NCBI GenBank assembly: GCA_020720085.1
Contig: DYPE01000001.1
Location: 1-64,000, forward strand
Direction of reading: 5' to 3'
Source: Dichelobacter nodosus
GTDB taxonomy: Bacteria; Pseudomonadota; Gammaproteobacteria; Beggiatoales; Beggiatoaceae
Length of the DNA stretch: 64,000 bases
The first letter of the stretch is position 1. Each line of letters begins with the position of its first letter. The notes under the pieces were generated by a model. That model was not told where the DNA came from. It made no database searches and was given only the letters and a program-made list of their open reading frames with translations. The translations under genes were made by a program, and so were the position numbers. Positions 19,839 through 27,956 of this stretch are shown here, piece after piece.

Positions 19839-19984
19839 AGAAGCCGTTGGTAAAACTGCAAGTGCTTGATTTTCCGTTCCCTGAGCGTGTCGAAGGGCAC
19901 AGGAAATCAAGCACTTGCAATCGCCAAGCCGCGCACTTCGACAGGGCTTCAGTGAGTGGCTTGGCGATTTTACCAACAGCTTCT
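19839..19984. repeat. 146-bp compound palindrome (three-way junction) holding two hairpin repeats
   Basis: Outer arms 19839-19855 and 19968-19984 pair at 16 of 17 positions. Inside are two side-by-side hairpins. The first pairs TGCAAGTGCTTGATTTTCC (19857-19875) with its complement at 19902-19919, with one bulged T, and is capped by CCCTGAGCGTGTCGAAGGG. The second pairs TCGCCAAGCC (19921-19930) with GGCTTGGCGA (19958-19967) and is capped by a CACT/AGTG stem (19934-19954). Both caps belong to the CTGAG/TCGAAG family. The element fills the gap between the antiporter and the Fe-S flavoprotein gene and lacks a T run, so it is not a plain terminator. Confidence 0.85.
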
Positions 19985-20073
19985 AATGTGGGATCGTAGT
20001 ATACCCGTGTGTTTTCGACAACCGATTAACACGGGAAACAAAAATCATAAATGGCTGGAACCTCGCCAAATCG

Positions 20074-21255
20074 CTAATCCCGCCGCAAAGAATCTACCAA
20101 TGCGATGGGGGTGGGGAAAAACATCACAATGGCATACGACGACAGCACAAACGTAAGCAGCGTCGCGGTTTGGATGAGAAAAGACGCTTGTGCAGAAATC
20201 AATCCGCCGCTCAAACCCGCCACTGCGATGAGTAATGAGAACTCGCTGATTTGGCCCAAACGCACGCCCATTTCCCAGGACAATTTGTTTTCCTCGCCCG
20301 TGCGGATGAGCAGCCATTGGAATACGCCAGGTTTGATGGCCAACATCAATGCCGCCAGCACAAAGGCGGGGAACGCGACTTGTGGCAATATAATTAAGTT
20401 GAAACCTGCGCCTAGGGAAACAAAAAATACCACCAGAAAAAAGTCGCGCAACGGTTTCAGCCGTTCGGCAATAAACAGGGCAATGGGATTGGTGGCCAAC
20501 GCTACGCCAGCTACGAATGCGCCAATTTCATGGGACAGACCAATAAATTCCGCGAACGCGGCTAGGCCCAAACACCAGCCTATGGTCAGTAAAAAAATAT
20601 ATTCTTGAAATTTATCGAATTTCGTAATCAGCGGAATCAGCAACCAGCGTTCCGCTGCCAACGCCACTGCCACCAAACCTGGCAAGGATAACACCAGCCA
20701 AGCCGCTTGCAGTAAGGGCGCGCTGTCATCGGCATAGCCCTTGGACGCCAGCAGGAATAAAATTGCCAGCACATCTTGCAGCAAAAGTATGCTTACCATG
20801 ATTTCGCCAGCATGGCGGTGGTGCAATACCGTGGTAGGCAGCAATTTTAAGCCGAGAATGGTGCTGGAGAACATCATGCTGGCTCCGATAAACACGCAAT
20901 CGGTCCAAGTGTAGCCAAATAACCGTCCAACCCCCATGCCCAGCGCACTGAACGCCAGCGAGCTGCCCAGCGTAACCAGGATGGAGCGCCCCAGCATGGC
21001 GGATAAGTTTTTGATTTGTAGGTTCAGCCCCAGCAGAAACAGCAGGAATACAATGCCGATATGGGCGATGCCCGCCAGCAGATGCGTGTCATGCACCCAG
21101 CCCAATACATTCGGGCCAATCAGCAAGCCCAGCGCAATATGCCCAACCAGCAGGCTTTGGCGCGCGAACAGCGACGCAGTGGCCATTACTGCCGCACCGG
21201 AGAAGATGAGAAATAGGTAGAGAAAAATCAAATTTTCGGGCGAGGATGTGGTCAT
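20074..21255 (-). CDS. Kef-type monovalent cation:proton antiporter
   Basis: A 393-residue integral membrane protein of the CPA2 family with about 12 hydrophobic segments. Diagnostic stretches include SLLVGHIALGLLIGPNVLGW, FLLFLLGLNLQIKNL and FAEFIGLSHEIGAFVAGVALATNP, where the membrane-embedded acidic residues lie. It also has LRDFFLVVFFVSLGAGFNL. It is shorter than KefB/KefC because it lacks the C-terminal TrkA-N nucleotide-binding domain, so it may be constitutively active or use a separate regulator. It exchanges K+ or Na+ for protons across the inner membrane; the ion cannot be told from sequence. It lies 20 bp downstream of the Ntn hydrolase gene on the same strand. Confidence 0.9.
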   Translation of the reverse strand: MTTSSPENLIFLYLFLIFSGAAVMATASLFARQSLLVGHIALGLLIGPNVLGWVHDTHLLAGIAHIGIVFLLFLLGLNLQIKNLSAMLGRSILVTLGSSLAFSALGMGVGRLFGYTWTDCVFIGASMMFSSTILGLKLLPTTVLHHRHAGEIMVSILLLQDVLAILFLLASKGYADDSAPLLQAAWLVLSLPGLVAVALAAERWLLIPLITKFDKFQEYIFLLTIGWCLGLAAFAEFIGLSHEIGAFVAGVALATNPIALFIAERLKPLRDFFLVVFFVSLGAGFNLIILPQVAFPAFVLAALMLAIKPGVFQWLLIRTGEENKLSWEMGVRLGQISEFSLLIAVAGLSGGLISAQASFLIQTATLLTFVLSSYAIVMFFPTPIALVDSLRRD

Positions 21256-21275
21256 GGCGGCGAATTCAGCCCAAA

Positions 21276-21842
21276 CTATGCGGGCAATTCCACCACGTCA
21301 ATAGGCGCGCCGCAGTATATATTGTAGGTAATCGCCGATCCCAGGCATTTTTCCGCCATTTCGCGCGCGTCCATGTCCATGTCATACAGCACATGCAATG
21401 CGCCCAAAGCGTAGGCACTCCCTGAGCCAATGGCATGAAAATGATGAAATTCAGTGACATTCATGTTGCCAGAAACATGAAATATCTGGCCATTGGCAAC
21501 AATCAAAAAAGCAGAGTCTAAATCGCCAAAGGGCGTGTTATGGTCATCGCTTTGGTCGTTGACAAAGGAATAGCGCTGGTGCAAATCTTTCCACAATTGT
21601 ATGAAAAATGAAAAAATAGCTTTTTTGCTATCCAATGAAATATTGGGATTTTCATTTTCATAGTGTTCCAAAATATCGCGGTACAAACCCCAACCCGTGG
21701 TGGCAATATAGGCATTGCCGAACTTCCGTAGCTTAGATTCCAAAATGTTGCCGCGTGCTGGCGTGCTGGAACCAAAATTATGTTGGGAGTCCGCTGCTAG
21801 GATAATTTGGCGGTTTTTTTTCAGCGCGAGAGCGACAGACAT
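21276..21842 (-). CDS. Proteasome/HslV-like Ntn hydrolase with predicted N-terminal Ser
   Basis: A 188-residue protein, close in size to HslV. The start MSVALALKKNRQIILAADSQ fits the proteasome beta fold: if Met1 is removed, Ser becomes residue 1 and Asp falls exactly at position 17, as in proteasomal peptidases. A lysine in LESKLRKFGNAYIATTGWGL can act as the Lys33 equivalent, shifted by about three residues. GSGSAYALGAL near residue 140 matches the family's late glycine-rich block. The usual nucleophile is Thr, so Ser is notable. No hslU-type unfoldase is adjacent; neighbours are glgA upstream and the antiporter downstream. AGGAA precedes the ATG. Substrates are unknown. Confidence 0.82.
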   Translation of the reverse strand: MSVALALKKNRQIILAADSQHNFGSSTPARGNILESKLRKFGNAYIATTGWGLYRDILEHYENENPNISLDSKKAIFSFFIQLWKDLHQRYSFVNDQSDDHNTPFGDLDSAFLIVANGQIFHVSGNMNVTEFHHFHAIGSGSAYALGALHVLYDMDMDAREMAEKCLGSAITYNIYCGAPIDVVELPA

Positions 21843-21895
21843 ATAAAATTCCTAATAAGTTGATATACAAAAAATATACGCTTAGGATGTACGGG

Positions 21896-23374
21896 TTAGC
21901 GCGGTTGCAGCACCCGCTGATACACCTCTACATACTGGCGGGCGCTGTTGTGCCAGCTAATATCACGCTTCATGCCAGTGCGTTGAATTTGTTGCCAGGT
22001 GGCTTTGTCGCGGTATACCAGCATGGCGCGTTGCAAACAGCCCAGCAATTCTTCTGGATTTTCGCGCTCAAATACAAAGCCAGTGGCTGTGCCGTTGTCG
22101 AGCGTAGCGGGCGTGGTGTCGGTGATGGAGTCCGCTAAGCCGCCTGTGTAGCGCACTACCGGCACGGTGCCGTAGCGCAAGCTGTACAATTGGTTTAAGC
22201 CGCAAGGTTCAAAACGCGATGGCATGAGAAAAATGTCGCAGCCACCTTCGATTTGATGCGATAGGCTTTCATCATAGCCCACAGTGACGCTGACTTCGCC
22301 AGGAAAGGCGCGTGCGGCTTGTTCTAAGCGCATTTCCAATTGCCGGTCACCGGCGCCCAGAATCACCAATTGCGCACCTTCGTACAGTAAATCTTCAACA
22401 ATCGCCAGCGCGAGATCAATGCCTTTTTGGTGGGTGAGTCTGGAAATCATGCCAATGAGTGGGCGGTCGCGCTGGTCGGAAATTAAATGCAAGCGTTTTT
22501 TCAACGCGGCTTTCACCGCGTGTTTGCCCTTCAACTGCTGGGCGTTGTAATGCGATTCCAGCCAAACGTCGGTGGCTGGATTCCATTCGTTTGTGTCAAT
22601 GCCATTCAAAATACCGGTTAAGTCGGCACGGCGGTGCGCGACTAAGCCGTCTAAGCCATAGCCATATTCCGGCGTTTGAATTTCTTCGGCATAAGTGGGA
22701 CTGACCGTGGTAATGTGATCCGCGTAAATCAAGCCGGATTTGAGGTAGGAAACCCAGCCGTTGTATTCCAGGCCATGAATGGAAAAGCTTTCGCGCGGCA
22801 GTGCGGCCTTGGTTAAAATATCCGGCTGAAATAAGCCTTGATACGCCATGTTGTGAATGCTCATCACGCTTTTGGGATAAGGTTGCCACCAGGCGAATTT
22901 TAAATACGCTGGCGTTAGTCCTGTGGGCCAGTCGTTGCAATGAATAATGGCGGGTCCCCAACCCAGGCGGGTGGCTACTTCGGGATGGCCCATCAATGCT
23001 GCGGCTTTGGATAACGCGGCAAAGCGCAATGCATTGTCTTCCCAATCTTTACCCGCACGGTTGTTGTATGGGCCACCATCGCGATGGTACAAAGCGGCGC
23101 AGTCGAGCAGATAAATCGGCGTGTCGCCATCCGGCATAATCGCACGTAGCAGGGTGCAACGTTGCACGCCAGGCAGCAAATCCAGTTTTACGCCAGTGTC
23201 TTGAATATTTTTCAGCACTTCCATGGCCATGGGATAGGCGGGCAGCAATAGCCGCATATCCACGCCCAGCTTGCGCGCCGCTGCGGGCAGTGCACCGCTG
23301 ACATCGCCCAATCCGCCGACCTTAATCAGGGGATAGGCTTCCGGGGTAACGAATAATACGCTGAGTTCAGGCAT
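21896..23374 (-). CDS. glgA: Glycogen synthase (ADP-glucose)
   Basis: A 492-residue GT5 glycosyltransferase that extends alpha-1,4-glucan from ADP-glucose. The N-terminal KVGGLGDVSGALP (about 18-30) is the ADP-glucose-binding K-x-G-G-L motif. IIHCNDWPTGLTPAYLK and SVMSIHNMAYQGLF follow. The C-terminal domain has IGMISRLTHQKGIDLAL, MPSRFEPCGLNQLYSLRYGTVPVVRYTGGL and a final WHNSARQYVEVY. It starts 3 bp after tatC with AAGGAA as ribosome site, so it is co-transcribed with hisE-tatABC. No other glycogen genes are in view. Confidence 0.97.
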   Translation of the reverse strand: MPELSVLFVTPEAYPLIKVGGLGDVSGALPAAARKLGVDMRLLLPAYPMAMEVLKNIQDTGVKLDLLPGVQRCTLLRAIMPDGDTPIYLLDCAALYHRDGGPYNNRAGKDWEDNALRFAALSKAAALMGHPEVATRLGWGPAIIHCNDWPTGLTPAYLKFAWWQPYPKSVMSIHNMAYQGLFQPDILTKAALPRESFSIHGLEYNGWVSYLKSGLIYADHITTVSPTYAEEIQTPEYGYGLDGLVAHRRADLTGILNGIDTNEWNPATDVWLESHYNAQQLKGKHAVKAALKKRLHLISDQRDRPLIGMISRLTHQKGIDLALAIVEDLLYEGAQLVILGAGDRQLEMRLEQAARAFPGEVSVTVGYDESLSHQIEGGCDIFLMPSRFEPCGLNQLYSLRYGTVPVVRYTGGLADSITDTTPATLDNGTATGFVFERENPEELLGCLQRAMLVYRDKATWQQIQRTGMKRDISWHNSARQYVEVYQRVLQPR

Positions 23375-23377
23375 ATT

Positions 23378-24289
23378 TTATTCCTTAAGTGGCGCTGGCG
23401 GAGTAGAAGTAGCACTGGGTATGCCACCGTCCGAATTCATGATTTCATCCATTTCTTCTGCGCTCAAAGGCCGGTAGCGGTTGATGTCAAAACCGGGCGA
23501 TGGTTCGGTGGCTGGCGGTGCAGCTTGACTTTCGCGTTGCAAAAAGCCCGCGAGATATAAACCCAATTCAAACAACAGCCACATGGGCACAGCCAACAAA
23601 GTTTGTGAGAACACATCTGGCGGCGTGAGCAACATGCCGACCACAAACGCGCCTACGATTACATAAGCACGCAGTTGGGCCAGCGCAGCGGCGGTAGTAA
23701 TGCCGCTGAGAATCAATAACACCGTGGCTACAGGCACTTCAAAGGCCACGCCAAAGGCGAAGAACATTTTTAGGACAAAATCCAAATAGCGGTTAATGTC
23801 AGTGGCCATGGCCACACCTTCAGGCAACACGCTGACAAAAAAGCCAAAAACCAGTGGAAATACCATGAAATAGGCGAACGCCATGCCTACGTAAAACAGC
23901 ACAATGCTGGAAATCAGCAAGGGGATGGCCAGCCGCTTTTCATGGCGATACAGGCCAGGTGCAACGAAGGCCCACAGTTGGTACAGCAATATCGGTATTG
24001 CCACGAACACGGCCAAAACCAGGGTTAGCTTCATGGGGGTGATAAATGGCGATGCCGGATCAATGGCCACCATTTGCGATCCTGCGGGCAAAAATCGCAG
24101 CAAGGGTTGCGCCACAAAGGTAAATAAATGGTTGGAAAAGGGAAATAACACAAGAAACCCGATCAGTATACTCAGCACGCTGTACAGCAAGCGGGTGCGC
24201 AGCTCAATCAGGTGATCCAGCAAAGACATTTCTCGTGGAGGAGATGGGGGTTCCAGCGCAGAGTTGCCTGGCGAACTGCGTGTGGACAT
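23378..24289 (-). CDS. tatC: Twin-arginine translocase subunit TatC
   Basis: A 303-residue inner-membrane receptor for twin-arginine signal peptides. MSLLDHLIELRTRLLYSVLSI near residue 20 is the conserved cytoplasmic start. Six membrane segments follow, with LWAFVAPGLYRHEKRLAIPLL and FALVFPLVFGFF-like stretches and FAFGVAFEVPVATVLLI. Compared with E. coli TatC it has a longer N-terminus and a C-terminal tail rich in Pro and Ser. It lies 2 bp after tatB. Confidence 0.97.
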   Translation of the reverse strand: MSTRSSPGNSALEPPSPPREMSLLDHLIELRTRLLYSVLSILIGFLVLFPFSNHLFTFVAQPLLRFLPAGSQMVAIDPASPFITPMKLTLVLAVFVAIPILLYQLWAFVAPGLYRHEKRLAIPLLISSIVLFYVGMAFAYFMVFPLVFGFFVSVLPEGVAMATDINRYLDFVLKMFFAFGVAFEVPVATVLLILSGITTAAALAQLRAYVIVGAFVVGMLLTPPDVFSQTLLAVPMWLLFELGLYLAGFLQRESQAAPPATEPSPGFDINRYRPLSAEEMDEIMNSDGGIPSATSTPPAPLKE

Positions 24290-24291
24290 GG

Positions 24292-24576
24292 CTAGCCTTT
24301 AGGCGCGCTGCTGGCGGTGGCGTCCGTGGTATTGGCAGGGCGCGTTTCTTCGATCAGGGTGTACGGGTTGTATTGCTCGCCTTGCTTCATCATGGTTTGC
24401 AGTTCCTGCAAACGCAGTTCACGATCAATTTCGGATTGTACATTGTGCAAATAAATACGCGCCTTGCCTGTCCACCGCCCCAAGGTGCGAGCGATGCCAG
24501 GCAGCTTATCCGGGCCAATCACCAGTAGCGCGACCACCATCACCACTACCAATTCGCCAAAGCCAATATTGCCCAT
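24292..24576 (-). CDS. tatB: Twin-arginine translocase subunit TatB
   Basis: A 94-residue TatA/B-family protein. MGNIGFGELVVVMVVALLVIGPDKLPGIARTLGRW gives the N-terminal membrane helix, the Gly-Pro hinge and the amphipathic helix with the TatB-type GPDKLP motif. A charged tail follows (VQSEIDRELRLQELQTMM). The ATG at 24576 is chosen because earlier in-frame starts overlap tatA and add non-homologous residues. TatB with TatC forms the substrate receptor. Confidence 0.94.
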   Translation of the reverse strand: MGNIGFGELVVVMVVALLVIGPDKLPGIARTLGRWTGKARIYLHNVQSEIDRELRLQELQTMMKQGEQYNPYTLIEETRPANTTDATASSAPKG

Positions 24577-24586
24577 GGCAAGCGGC

Positions 24587-24841
24587 CTAGGAAGGCGTAT
24601 GATGGGTTTGTTTGTGCGTGACTTCACCGTTCACGGTCTGTCCGCTCTCGGTTTTGGGGGCAATCCGGTCGGCGGGTTTTGCGCCTTCCTCATCTTCTGC
24701 GTCGCGCATGGAAGAACGGAACCCTTTGATGGCTGAACCTAAATCACTGCCAATATTCTGCAACCGTTTGGTGCCGAACAATAGCATGACTATCACCAGA
24801 ATAATTAATAATTGCCAAATGCTAATTCCGCCTAAACCCAT
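24587..24841 (-). CDS. tatA: Twin-arginine translocase subunit TatA
   Basis: An 84-residue pore-forming subunit. [45 protein letters not shown] contains the single membrane helix, the FGTKRL hinge and the amphipathic helix. The acidic tail EDEEGAK and a variable end follow. The order hisE-tatA-tatB-tatC is common in Gammaproteobacteria. It lies 6 bp after hisE. Confidence 0.96.
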   Translation of the reverse strand: MGLGGISIWQLLIILVIVMLLFGTKRLQNIGSDLGSAIKGFRSSMRDAEDEEGAKPADRIAPKTESGQTVNGEVTHKQTHHTPS

Positions 24842-24847
24842 AATTTT

Positions 24848-25246
24848 TTACTCCTTCGGCCCGGAACGCGGGCGTAGCGTGGTGTCTGTGTACGCCTGCG
24901 TTCCAGGCTTGGTGTGCTCTGCGCGTGCGGCTTTTTCCGCCAGCCCGGATAGACCATGTCGGCGCTGCAACTCGGCCAGGACATCTTCAGGGCCAAGGTT
25001 ATGGTGCGCGAGCATTACCAGTGTATGAAACCACAAATCAGCAGTTTCGTAAATGATCGGCGCGTGTGCGCCATTTTTAGCCGCGATAATGGTTTCCGCT
25101 GCTTCCTCGCCCAATTTTTTCAAGATATGATCCAAGCCTTTGGCATACAGGCCAGCCACATAGGAATGGTTGGGATCGGCTTGTTTGCGGCTTTCCAACA
25201 CTGCGGCGAGTTCTGTGAGAATGTGTTGCATGTTTTGGATAACCAT
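24848..25246 (-). CDS. hisE: Phosphoribosyl-ATP pyrophosphatase with repeat-derived tail
   Basis: A 132-residue enzyme of histidine synthesis that hydrolyses phosphoribosyl-ATP to phosphoribosyl-AMP. The MazG-like all-alpha core shows [43 protein letters not shown] and [19 protein letters not shown], with the metal-binding EEAAE and E..D pattern. The start at 25246 has no clear ribosome site; an internal ATG at 25231 is possible. hisI is not adjacent. The last 25 or so residues (after [12 protein letters not shown]) are encoded by two inverted copies of a short palindromic repeat and have no expected counterpart in the enzyme, so the tail is probably an acquired extension. Confidence 0.95.
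   Translation of the reverse strand: MVIQNMQHILTELAAVLESRKQADPNHSYVAGLYAKGLDHILKKLGEEAAETIIAAKNGAHAPIIYETADLWFHTLVMLAHHNLGPEDVLAELQRRHGLSGLAEKAARAEHTKPGTQAYTDTTLRPRSGPKE
24859..24908. repeat. GAACG-loop hairpin repeat pair in the 3' end of hisE
   Basis: GCCCGGAACGCGGGCGTA (24859-24876) and TACGCCTGCGTTCCAGGC (24891-24908) are inverted copies matching at 16 of 18 positions. Each is itself a hairpin with a 5-bp stem and a GAACG/CGTTC loop, and the stem change GCCCG/CGGGC to GCCTG/CAGGC is compensatory. Related copies are at 36717 and 40517. Confidence 0.8.
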
Positions 25247-25321
25247 TTAAAAAAAATTAAAAACCCAAAATCGCTGGCATGAAAACCTGTGCGCGTTCGC
25301 CTGGCTGGCGTTTACTGTGGC

Positions 25322-25344
25322 GGTGCACTGAGCTTGTCGAAGTG
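25322..25344 (+). repeat. CTGAG hairpin repeat, copy 6
   Basis: CACTGAGCTTGTCGAAGTG at 25326-25344 with a CACT/AGTG stem. It sits between the divergent hisE and kdsC genes. The block starting GCGGTGCACTGAG is shared with copy 3 in the IS1182 remnant. The rest of this roughly 290-bp gap shows no other clear feature beyond the kdsC ribosome site. Confidence 0.75.
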
Positions 25345-25538
25345 GAGAATTATAAGGCGATTTCTATTAAAAAGAGAATACCCATAGCGCGCCGCGCTTT
25401 TCAGGCAGCGCGTGGGTTACTATAATTTGCACTGGGCCGTGCCAGATGTATCTAAGCTAACTGGCATAAAAACAAAGCACAATCCTATTCCGGTCTGAAT
25501 CTAGGCCAGGCAAGCGCAATCAAACATAAGGAACACGA

Positions 25539-26102
25539 ATGAACAACAACGTGGTTTCCGGCCAGCCCTGGCCGCCGACAGTACTGGAACGGGCCAGGCC
25601 CGTGAAAATGGTGATTTTCGACGTGGATGGCGTATTGACTGATGGCCGTTTGTTCGTGGATAACCGTGGCGATGAATACAAGGCGTTTTATTCCAAGGAC
25701 GGGCTGGGCATGAAAATGCTGCAAGGCACAGGCGTGCACATCGGCATCATTACGGCGCGCACTTCAGAGGTGGTTCAGCACCGCATGGCCTCCTTGGGCA
25801 TTGTTCATGTCTACCAGGGGCAACTGGAAAAATTGGCGGCTTACGAAAAAATATTGGCTGAATTGCAGCTTACGCCAGAACAAACCGCGTATGTAGGGGA
25901 TGATTTAGTCGATTTGCCCGTAATGCAAAAAGTAGGTTTGGCCATTGCCGTGGCTGATGCTGAACCGTGGGTAATGCAATATGCTCATTGGATTACCTCG
26001 CGCGCTGGCGGCCTGGGCGCAGCGCGCGATGTGTGTGAGTTACTGATGCATGCGCAAGGCACCTGGGCCGTGGCTGCCCGCCGCTTTGGCGTGCTATCGT
26101 GA
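25539..26102 (+). CDS. kdsC: 3-deoxy-D-manno-octulosonate 8-phosphate phosphatase
   Basis: A 187-residue HAD phosphatase that makes free KDO for lipopolysaccharide inner core. VIFDVDGVLTDGRLFVD (26-42) holds the nucleophile Asp. GLGMKMLQGTGVHIGIITART and AYVGDDLVDLPVMQKVGLAIAVADA supply the remaining HAD motifs. It is small and capless like other KdsC. AAGGA lies before the ATG. It is the first gene of kdsC-lptC-lptA-lptB and its stop overlaps the lptC start by 4 bp. Confidence 0.96.
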   Translation: MNNNVVSGQPWPPTVLERARPVKMVIFDVDGVLTDGRLFVDNRGDEYKAFYSKDGLGMKMLQGTGVHIGIITARTSEVVQHRMASLGIVHVYQGQLEKLAAYEKILAELQLTPEQTAYVGDDLVDLPVMQKVGLAIAVADAEPWVMQYAHWITSRAGGLGAARDVCELLMHAQGTWAVAARRFGVLS

Positions 26103-26674
26103 ACATTTGGGCGGCATTGCTGTTGCTGGTCGCGTTGCTCACCGCGTGGTTGTCGCGCACGTGGGAGCCGCGCGTGGACACGCCGCCGGAGAATGCCGCC
26201 GAGGCGGCGGATTTGGTGGTGCAGGGATTTCGCGCGCAAACCTACGCGCCCAGCGGCGAGCCGTTACGCCGCTTGGAAGCCGTGCAGTTGACGCATTTCC
26301 CACGTGGCGTCACCGAAATGGCAGCGCCCAATTTGATTTTGCTGCAAAATAGCCTGCCGCATTGGCAAGTGCGTGCGGATCGCGCCACGCTGGACGCAGA
26401 TGGCAATCACGCCTGGCTGCTTGGGGATGCGCGCTTGGATCAGTATAATACCCAACACACGGTGACAGTGCGGGTGGATAGCCGTGATGTGCACGTATTT
26501 TTTAACGAATCGCGCGCACAAACCGAAGCAGAGGTAACGATTACCCATTATCCCCGCACGTTGGGCGCGCCTGCTGGCGTTACCCGCGCCAAGGGCATGA
26601 ACGCCCACCTGGCGCGCCAGCAAGTGGAATTGTTGTCCCAGGTGCATGGCCTCTACCAAACGGAACCCGAATGA
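26099..26674 (+). CDS. lptC: LPS export protein LptC
   Basis: A 191-residue bitopic inner-membrane protein. The N-terminal helix IWAALLLLVALLTAWLS is followed by a periplasmic beta-jellyroll with VQGFRAQTYAPSGEPLRRLEAVQLTHFP and VRVDSRDVHVFFNESRAQTEAEVTI, typical of LptC, which hands LPS from LptBFG to LptA. The GTG start overlaps the kdsC stop (GTGA), and its own stop overlaps lptA as ATGA. Confidence 0.93.
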   Translation: MNIWAALLLLVALLTAWLSRTWEPRVDTPPENAAEAADLVVQGFRAQTYAPSGEPLRRLEAVQLTHFPRGVTEMAAPNLILLQNSLPHWQVRADRATLDADGNHAWLLGDARLDQYNTQHTVTVRVDSRDVHVFFNESRAQTEAEVTITHYPRTLGAPAGVTRAKGMNAHLARQQVELLSQVHGLYQTEPE

Positions 26675-27201
26675 ATTTACACATTGTTTTTGCCTTGCTG
26701 CTTGCCCTGCTTGCCCAGGCAGCCTTTGCCTTGTCATCTGACAAAGAGCAACCTATTGAAGTGCTTGCACAAAAAGCCATGATTGATGACGCCAAGGGGG
26801 TGACCACCTACCAAGGCAATGTGACCATCACCCAGGGCAGCACCAAAATTATGGCAGACACAGTAACCCTGGAATACGATACGGATCACAATGTCAAAAC
26901 CATCCACGCCCAGGGCAATCCCGCCCGTTTCCAACGCCGCCCGGATCACCGCGAGGAAGACATTGTGGCGCAAGGCGGACGTATGGAATATTTCGTCCAG
27001 ACGGATGTGATACACTTATATGAAAATGCTCGCATTCAACAAGGCAAAGACACGTTTACCGGCGCGAAAATCACTTACGACGTAAAAAAAGACTTCATCA
27101 CGGCAGACGGCCAAGTGTCAGTGACCATCCATCCCAAGGCGCAATCGGCCAAACCCGCTGACAAGCCGCGCACCGAAAAAACACAAAGCGAGACACCGTG
27201 A
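26671..27201 (+). CDS. lptA: LPS transport periplasmic protein LptA
   Basis: A 176-residue periplasmic bridge protein. The signal peptide [20 protein letters not shown] is followed by [45 protein letters not shown], the OstA-type beta fold. The tail is Lys/Pro/Thr-rich. It forms the LPS-conducting filament between LptC and LptD. Start and stop overlap lptC and lptB by 4 bp each, indicating coupled translation. Confidence 0.96.
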   Translation: MNLHIVFALLLALLAQAAFALSSDKEQPIEVLAQKAMIDDAKGVTTYQGNVTITQGSTKIMADTVTLEYDTDHNVKTIHAQGNPARFQRRPDHREEDIVAQGGRMEYFVQTDVIHLYENARIQQGKDTFTGAKITYDVKKDFITADGQVSVTIHPKAQSAKPADKPRTEKTQSETP

Positions 27202-27923
27202 GCGTGTTGGAAGCGCAAGGGCTGGTTAAACAATACCAAGCCAGGCGAGTGGTGAATGACATGCATCTAAGCGTGCGCAGCGGCGAAGTGGTTGGCCTGC
27301 TTGGGCCAAATGGCGCGGGCAAAACCACCAGTTTTTACATGGTGGTGGGTTTAATCGCCCCAGATCATGGACGAATTTACTTAGATGGCGAGGACATTAC
27401 CCAACTCCCCATGGACAAGCGCGCGCGCCGGGGCATTGGTTATTTGCCACAAGAACCGTCAGTGTTCCGGCGCATGTCCGTGCAAAACAACATTAAAGCC
27501 GTACTGGAAACCCGCAAGGGCTTAACCCGTGCGCAACGCCTCGCCAAGTTGGAGCGTTTGCTGGATGATTTGAATTTGCACCATGTACGCGCCACATTAG
27601 GCTTAAGCCTATCCGGTGGCGAACGACGGCGGGTAGAAATTGCCAGAGCGCTGGCCATGGAGCCAAGGTTTATTTTGCTGGACGAGCCATTTGCGGGCAT
27701 TGACCCAATTTCCGTGGTGGATATTCAGACCATCATTAACCATCTTAAAAGTCTAGACATTGGCGTACTGATTACTGACCATAATGTCCGTGAAACCTTG
27801 GGCATTTGTGACCGCGCCTCGATTGTCAATGAAGGTGCCATCATGGCGGAAGGCACGCCCGCTGCGGTGTTGGGCGACCATAAAGTGCGCGATGTGTATT
27901 TAGGCCACCATTTCCATCTCTGA
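27198..27923 (+). CDS. lptB: LPS export ABC transporter ATP-binding protein
   Basis: A 241-residue ATPase that powers LPS extraction with LptF and LptG. Walker A is [11 protein letters not shown], the signature is [17 protein letters not shown], and Walker B is [16 protein letters not shown], followed by [37 protein letters not shown] covers the Q-loop. It starts with GTG overlapping lptA (GTGA) and precedes rpoN by 33 bp, the standard gammaproteobacterial order. Confidence 0.97.
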   Translation: MSVLEAQGLVKQYQARRVVNDMHLSVRSGEVVGLLGPNGAGKTTSFYMVVGLIAPDHGRIYLDGEDITQLPMDKRARRGIGYLPQEPSVFRRMSVQNNIKAVLETRKGLTRAQRLAKLERLLDDLNLHHVRATLGLSLSGGERRRVEIARALAMEPRFILLDEPFAGIDPISVVDIQTIINHLKSLDIGVLITDHNVRETLGICDRASIVNEGAIMAEGTPAAVLGDHKVRDVYLGHHFHL

Positions 27924-27956
27924 TAAGCTGCCAGTCATTCTCCAGAAATACGAAAA

